Assembly (NCBI GenBank): GCA_921293015.1
Contig: OV121088.1
Coordinates: forward strand, 28,557,645-28,621,644
Direction: 5' to 3'
Length of the DNA stretch: 64,000 bases
Origin: Phorcus lineatus
Lineage: Eukaryota > Mollusca > Gastropoda > Trochida > Trochidae
Shown here one piece after another: positions 57,590 through 64,000 of this stretch (positions within the stretch are counted from its first letter, which is position 1; the number at the start of each line of letters is the position of its first letter). A program made the translations under genes and the position numbers. The notes under the pieces were generated by a model. That model saw nothing but the letters and a program-made list of their open reading frames with translations. It ran no database searches and was not told the origin of the DNA.

Positions 57590-58250
57590 TTGATATCCGC
57601 ACATGTGCTCTTTAGTGATTCTCGGCGTTGATTGGTCGGTTACCCTGAGAATGAAATACGATTGGTTGACGGGACTATTTTCACGTTTCATTGATAAATA
57701 GAACGTGCCGAACACATGCATCGCCTTCCAAAGAAAAGCGTTGATAGGTGGACATTCTTATACTTTTATTACAAGCTAAAATTCTTATCACATAATTTGA
57801 CACTTCATCAAAGTGTTTCGCTATGACTGTAATTTACAAGAATTATAATTTTTCCCAAGCAAAATACTTGAAAATAGGCGTCGCGCTTGTAAACAAACAT
57901 GGCTGCCGTAAAAAATATTCATGAAAACATCAAAACATAATGTGAAGATTAACGATACGTTAATGATAACTTAGAATTAATCATCATCTTTTCACAACAA
58001 CAACAAAATCACATGGAGCCAACGATTGTTCAAACCATACACTATTGTCGGTGCAAAAACGTGCAGGTCTGACGAACTCGATCCAGTGCGAACACGCTCG
58101 CACCAAACAAACCTTTGCACAATGGCGTCCTCTCCCACGCAGTATGCAGCTGTATAAAGAACTCATACAAATCGAGAAACCCTTCGTACAAATTTTTGGG
58201 CAAACGTTTCGTTGTTGTAATTGTGTGTTTAATTAGTTTAACAAAGGTTC
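57590..58250. promoter_or_regulatory. CpG-rich, promoter-like region
   Basis: Two CCAAT-type boxes lie close together (TTGATTGGTCGG and CGATTGGTTGACG), with a TATA-like GATAAATAGAAC downstream. CpG density then rises from 57880 to 58240, far above the rest of the window. GTAAACAAACATGGCTGCCG (57890-57910) has a strong Kozak context but its frame ends after 13 codons. CACAATGGCGTCC (58117) likewise ends after 11. CpG retention suggests unmethylated, possibly regulatory DNA. A repeat of recent origin would look similar. Confidence 0.35.
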
Positions 58251-58829
58251 ATCGACTACACGTTAGGTAATCCGATACGAGTTATCGTTCTTGATACTGG
58301 CAACAAGACGTGATTGAAAGCAACTTCCAAGAGAAGAAATGTTGTTCAAACTTCAGATTAGTTGACAATATTGACATACAAACGCGTTTCGATGCTTTCA
58401 TTATATATTTCTCTTCAAGATATTGCCACTTTTATCTGTTGAAACGTTAAAAAATTGACAGGTTTTTCCAATTTTCGTTTCAACACTGTGCGTTCAGCCA
58501 CTCGCCCGTAATGACGACGACACATATTCACATAAGCATATTCATGCGATAGCTTCTAAGAGTATTTTTGTTATGATCTTAATGTGTCTCAAATATGAAA
58601 ATCATGTTATGTATTACTTGGGGACCAAACTGTCGTCAGTTTCATGGCCTTTTTAAACAGAAGTACATTGCGTAGCGCTGTTGACTAATTTACTTCCTGA
58701 GATGTTTGGTTTTTACACGCGTATGAATACGAATCAGCTGATCAATGTCACTACCGTAGTATTGCCGTCTCTTAATGACAAGGATTTTCAGTCGTAATTG
58801 GTTATTTTAATTGCATATGGGTAATATAT
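58251..58829. other. Non-coding stretch
   Basis: Nothing recognisable beyond moderately raised CpG up to about 58520. Confidence 0.35.
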
Positions 58830-58972
58830 AGAATAACCAACTCGGGACGAGTGATTACGTGAAATATCCACTCGTAGAAATGATGTTCAGTCGCTCGCCA
58901 AAGCTCGCAACTGTGAACATTATTTCAACTCGTGGATATTTCCCGTAATCACTCGTACCTCGTTGGTTATTC
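58830..58972. mobile_element. 143-bp foldback element
   Basis: 58830-58889 (start AGAATAACCAACTCGGGACG) pairs with 58913-58972 as an inverted repeat of 60-base arms, with roughly eight mismatches. The spacer holds GCTCGCCAAAGCTCGC, a second small hairpin. CpG content is high. It looks like a short MITE without coding capacity. Flanking target duplications are not obvious. Confidence 0.8.
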
Positions 58973-61900
58973 TCTAAATGTCTCATTTTAGAGGATATTT
59001 TAATGAGGCATTTATCCAACTATCGGAGGGTCGACCATAATGAAATGCAAAATAGTTTATTTGGTTGGCAAACGTAAATGACATGTACGTATTAAGACAT
59101 AAGACATATGCACAAAATATTTCCCTCTTACAAAACCAAATATATTAGATGGATACTAAATGGCAATCTAATTGTCATTTCACCGTAATTTCCTGACATT
59201 TAAGATCACTGTATATCATATACAAAATGTGCATTCTGTTAATGTTAAACATGTATTTTGTTAATGAAAAGAATGAGAATTTATTTTTGTATCATCAGCC
59301 TCTTGTAGGAAATGTTGACAACTCATTGAAACTAACTATTAAACTAATTACTTATTCTTCTCAGTGCGTGTAAAAGTTTTAATCGAGAGAGTGACAATTT
59401 GTTAATTGAAAAACCTTAAGAAGTAGCAGTTTTATTGTTCTGTGAAACTTATAATATACACACTTTATTAAGTAGGAGATTATCAGCATATTTGGTAAAT
59501 ATTTAATTAGATGCGTTGTTCAAGCTGATACAATTTAGCAATGTGTCTGCAGGATGCTATTCGTTTAATCTTTCATATCAGCAGGCCCTGACGCACGCTG
59601 ACATTTGACGAACTTCGAAAATATCTAATAAAGTTAACTCACCATGGTCAGTTAAATAGTATAAATATAATGTTAAGACAGAAGTCTTTATATTGTCATA
59701 ATTGTGACCACTTTCTTTAACGTAAGGAACATGGATGAATAGGAACATTCGTTGCAGCCTTGATGCAGCCAATATTTTAAGATCATTAAAGACAACAATA
59801 CATAACGTTTGTTCATAAAGTATAAGGTCTACTTTGGACAATTTCCTTCCCTGACACTTATTTCCCTTATTACAAGGTTTAAGTAATTAATTATAAGATG
59901 AGGGTCCAACGACCTCTGATGCCTTCCATTTTCAGATAACTCTTGTGACTAAGACCTGATTTTCTGGAAGTACCACATGACACAAAAATCAATATCAAAT
60001 ATGTCAACTTGTAAACAGACTACATGTACGTGAGTATCGGATGTATATTGACAATTTGGTCACTACGAGCTTGTTTCAATTAATGGTTGTAATTGAAACC
60101 GTTTAAAGTCTTTATACTGCACACACTACGGATTACATTTCAAATGGACAATGGTTGAAATGCTACCATAAAGATGCTTAAAGACTAATGAAAATACCTC
60201 GTGAATCATGATGAAAATACATTTACATTCAATCTCATTGAAATTAGATCTTATATTGCTGCACTACTTTTAGCAGATTAAAGATCTCAAAAGGCCCCAT
60301 AACTCAAGCCGCCAAGTTCACCTTTGACAGTTTAACCTCTCAATCTCATTGGCTTGACGCAGATAACCCAAATGATAACAGAACGTTTTTTCAACCTATC
60401 TGTTTCTAAAATAACAAAATTGATCGGTCATGACTACATAAGCTTCAATAGAGTGTGCATTTACATTTCTTTCCAAAACTTTAATCCATAGATTGCGGTT
60501 TTTCGACCAACCAATCGAAACAAGGAAAATGTAATGCAATGCTCAATAATTCGTTCAGATATTGAGGGAGCTCGGTGTTTATATAATAGTCGGAAATTTT
60601 CCTTTTCCGAGTGCTGAATCTCATTGTCGTATAAGCGAAGTTGGAACCCTTGCAAATAGAGCGAACATGCTGATTGGCTGATTTGAATCATCTCTAAGGT
60701 TAACCTTACGGCTTGATTTCTTGAGTTTGGGGAGATCTATACTCGTAACGTGTGACGCAATTTGAAAAAATAATAAAAACAGCATGTTCTTAATTTCTCC
60801 AGAGGAAGTATAAAGACAAAGAATGAATGAAGTGATAAAGGTTCTATGTATTAACTAATTATCAAAGTTATTATGAATTTTACTTCCGAAGTCTTTTACC
60901 GATGGGTCAAACACTACACTTTTTAAAAAAACAAACAAACCAACACATACTCAGTATTTGAGTTGTGGAAATACTGACAGAGTTCATTTTTATTTTTGGT
61001 CATTCACACATAAATTCATACCAATATTAGCATGGCGAAAATATCTAGCTCAACCAGCGCTGCTCCTAAGCAGGATGTTAGATACATCTTACAGATAAGA
61101 AATATGCATTTGCTTTAAAATATTTTATATGAACCATAAAGTGACAGCTGTTAAATTTATAGGAAAGGACCAGGAAACTATTGGCGAGGATATAGAGAAA
61201 TCGATAGTGTTTATCAGCCTCGTACATCTGAGCCAGATATGAGTATCAATGACTAAGCTGTGGTTATTCTAACCTATAGAACATTAAGAGAGAGAGGTAT
61301 CGATTACCATGGTCATTAATATTTTTTGTTGCTTTTTCGCAACCCATATAAGTGCAGCGATATTGAACAAAGTGATCAAGTTTTTTTTAAATAATCCACA
61401 GTAATGACGATTCAGAGTTCTATTATCTATCATTTTGCCTTATTGTAAGATTTGCCATTGCTCCATAACTTCAACTATCCCATTTTGGTGGGTATTTTAG
61501 TCATCTAGTCAATAACCTATAGATAGTGTATGCTGATGGTAAAATGATATCTCACGTTATGTTCATAACTCTTACAGAGTGTCGGTTTCATATGACATTG
61601 AATCAGCAACTAAGTGCAACCATTCTGTCTACACGACCCACGTAGTCTTCCTTTTTAGTTGTGCTGAAGTGAATGGTCTGCTAATGAAGAGCTTTTGTCT
61701 GTACTTTACTGGTTACAGGACATAAATGTACGCATATTTGTCAGATAGTGTATACAACCGAGTCCTTTTTTTGTAACATTTATTCCTCCGAAGACAGTTA
61801 AATTATATCACTTATACAGTAGGTCGGTTGTTATTCCGACCTAAAGTTACCAATCATAAATTTTTATCGCTTAATACCAATCAGTAGAATTACTATAATC

Positions 61901-62807
61901 CTTAATAACTAACAATAAGCTACCAATTAACTCGATAAAAACAAAATCGAAAATAATTTTTAAAATTATTTACAATGTGACGCCTGAGAGTTCAATAGTC
62001 TATTGATATATTGGAGGAGATAATAGTATATCATCTTTATATACTTAAGTTATATTCATGTGGTTTCAATAGTCACAAATAAAAACGGTTAGTCTCTAAC
62101 CACTTTAGATTTACATGATGGTGGTATTTTACATTTACATCCTCAGTAATATGATATCAATGGTATTAATGTACTTAATAAAGGAACCAATGACAGTCTT
62201 ATCCATCATAATGAAATCAGATGTAATAATTCGTATAATTTCTTTTCTACTTACATAGAGGGGTTATTACATGGTAACCAAAGTATTACTTCAAGCTAAA
62301 TTTGTATCCATAATACTTCTTCATTTGCCCTCTACGTCAGTATGGTCCAAATGAGAGTAACTGTATAAAAAGGCATTTCACTAAAAAACAGTAATGTTCT
62401 TAGGTATATAGATGTTTTTCAATCCTGAGATACAACACAATATATCTGAGTCAACCAGAAAACATCCACTTTTTTTAGATGCATGTGTGAGTGATAGCGT
62501 GCATGTTTGTATATGTACATGTCTGCATCAGTTTTATTAGCATTAGTTTATTGGAACTATGAATGTTAAATCTAGTAACACAAATACAAATTGTAACTTC
62601 TAATTATGTTTTAGTTCAGACATTGTTAAAGTAATTATGCTTTGGCAAAGACAGGCTTACCAGGTTATTTGAATTTCCTCACCTTTAAACCCTCTCATTA
62701 TAGACACATATCAAAAAGAAATATTTAGTGTAGCCAACACGAACTAATATAGAAATTTGGATGTTTCCCCTGCTCTTCGGTTTTGGTAAAGTCAAACACT
62801 TTTTGTC
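58973..62807. other. Long AT-rich non-coding stretch
   Basis: ORFs of 60-90 codons (for example 59578-59841 minus, 60461-60691 minus) show no domain. A patch at 60490-60700 has ATTGG/CCAAT motifs on both strands and a TTTATATAAT box, which could be a promoter but has no attached gene. No TE ends were found. Confidence 0.4.
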
Positions 62808-62883
62808 AGGCCTGGCGGGATACGAACAACAGACCTCTTGATCCGAAGCCGACCACGATAACCACTGCACCATGTCGCCCCCT
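62808..62883 (-). mobile_element. tRNA-SINE head only
   Basis: Minus-strand tRNA-like head (GGGGGCGACATGGTGCAGTGG, then GTTGTTCGTATCCCGCC). The B box has a C to T-type change and the body and tail are missing. Confidence 0.8.
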
Positions 62884-63048
62884 AATGATAATATACTTCA
62901 TGTTCAATCATATGTACTATCTTACTGCTACACATGCAGTGATTCTAGCGGTTAGTTTTAAATCAACCAATTAACGATTAGTGAAAAGTGCTCTTAGAAT
63001 ACATGCCTAACGATTTTCACTTGTGAATTCTCGAATTATTGTCTTTAA

Positions 63049-64000
63049 TATACTCTTCTAAAAAAAGGAACGCCTAGTCACTTTTCAAAGAAGTTATTGC
63101 TGCATCTCGAGATAACATAAATTAAAACTTTTTTTGGCTGTAATTCTCTTTTCATTAGTTCACAAGGTGGCTTCAAAGTCAGTACTCTGTTTGGCTGCCA
63201 ATTCCAGCCATCCTTTCTTTGCATGCTTTCGCCGAGGATTTGATAATTCGATGAAATCTCTTTTAGAGTTTCTTCCCCACCCTTCATCCAATGTGTTGAC
63301 CATTCGTAGTTCTGCCTAAAACCCGATATGACATTGACGATTGAGATTTTTTCATTAGTGTTCTATAGGGGTCAATTCTGGTGTTAATCAAGGTCATTGC
63401 AAGATTTTAACTTTAGAATTGGTATGGTAAAAGACCATGACGCATGCTGTATTTCTAAAATGCTGACGAAACTCCCTCTGTCAGTCAATAATTGCCGTCA
63501 ATTGACGTCCGAGGAAGTTGTTGATGAACCTATTTTCTGTCAAAGTCCCGTGAACTAGTTAAATTAAATCATTGAGGAAATGATGTTGCCAATCTCATAA
63601 TGACAGTGTTTCAATCAATTCTGTTGACTATTTGAATGAAATTAGGGATAAACTTTTTTTCAATAGTAAACAGTACTAAGACATATTATTTCCATCTCGC
63701 TGATTGGGACGAATTTGTGATTCATTACCAAACCACACTTTTTTCAAGTTTCATAGGTTCACTTTCCTAATTTTTAATCACTACAGAAAGCGATTGCGTA
63801 ATTTGACGGTTCTCGAAAAGGAACTGGCCTTCTTGGTACAAAACCCACTTTAAGCAAACGATTCCTGCAAGTTTGGTTGGAATTTTATAACAAAACGTGG
63901 GTGTGTTGTGTAGTCGACGCGGCGACGTTTTCATTTTTGCTTTTCAGCAGTGGCATGATGATAGTTTCTTTTCCTTGCAAAAAGAATAATAGAATGTGAA
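63049..64000 (-). mobile_element. Second Tc1-like transposon, decayed, runs off the window
   Basis: It begins with CTCTTCTAAAAAAAGGAACG at 63053, resembling the terminus at 14587 (CTCTTCAAAAAAAAGAAACT) in sequence and orientation. About 120 bases inside, a transposase C-terminus begins on the minus strand. The other end lies beyond 64000. Confidence 0.6.
63179..63800 (-). pseudogene. Tc1-like transposase remnant (C-terminal part)
   Basis: On the minus strand the final residues read GIGSQTEY before TGA at 63179-63181, comparable with the GGHTRY ending of Tc1 proteins. About 65 codons upstream, LTPELTPIEH matches the SPDLxPIEH block that carries the catalytic Glu. It is preceded by ILQ-stop-P, where the family has a WP dipeptide. 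Stops and frameshifts are frequent, and the second catalytic Asp block is not recognisable. It is older than the copy at 14778-15785. The right boundary is uncertain. Confidence 0.55.

Overview
The window looks like AT-rich, gene-poor nuclear DNA from a marine mollusc, probably a gastropod. That assignment is an inference from repeats: tRNA-headed SINEs whose far end reads like 'ATATAAGTGAAATATTCTTGAAAGCGGCGTTAAA', a LINE 3' end closing on a CACTCA run, a Penelope-like element, and Tc1-like transposons. I see no complete, intact protein gene. Almost everything recognisable is mobile or duplicated DNA.

Left half (about 2-26 kb). A block at 2.16-8.39 kb (duplication pieces A, 5.9 kb and B) reappears in the same order and orientation at 11.64-23.96 kb (pieces C, 18.2 kb and D). 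The second copy is stretched by insertions: two tRNA-SINEs, a Tc1 element with three nonsense codons, a decayed Penelope-like element and a LINE. Pieces A, B, C and D also share a core module with GATA-type motifs. In A and C a TATA-like box sits upstream of it. Piece D is bracketed by two inverted copies of a longer tRNA-headed repeat (20.1-21.3 kb and 24.9-25.6 kb).

Middle (about 26-41 kb). SINE copies and small hairpins lead into a second set of local duplications (about 30.9-36 kb, 38.8-45.4 kb, 47.4-50.3 kb). It also holds a 1.48-kb non-autonomous DNA transposon full of CCAGTACTGG palindromes, which carries a nested 391-bp element with perfect 42-bp inverted repeats and a 9-bp target duplication. 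The most striking object is a near-perfect 646-bp palindrome (38112-38757). Each 319-bp arm carries a hammerhead ribozyme with all core nucleotides present. The Penelope-like element at 15.9-18.2 kb ends in a related, degenerate hammerhead-like motif, which ties the palindrome to that class of retroelement.

Right part (41-64 kb). A TATA box, a perfect 47-bp-arm palindrome and an ATG-initiated exon-like ORF lie in immediate succession at 41.2-41.5 kb, with further possible exons to 42.24 kb. A degenerate exon-like unit recurs seven times in one orientation between 45.1 and 56.9 kb. Other items are a LINE reverse transcriptase fragment, a GTATnGGCCC tandem repeat, a CpG-rich promoter-like stretch (57.6-58.25 kb), a 143-bp foldback element, and the end of a second decayed Tc1-like transposon running off the right edge.
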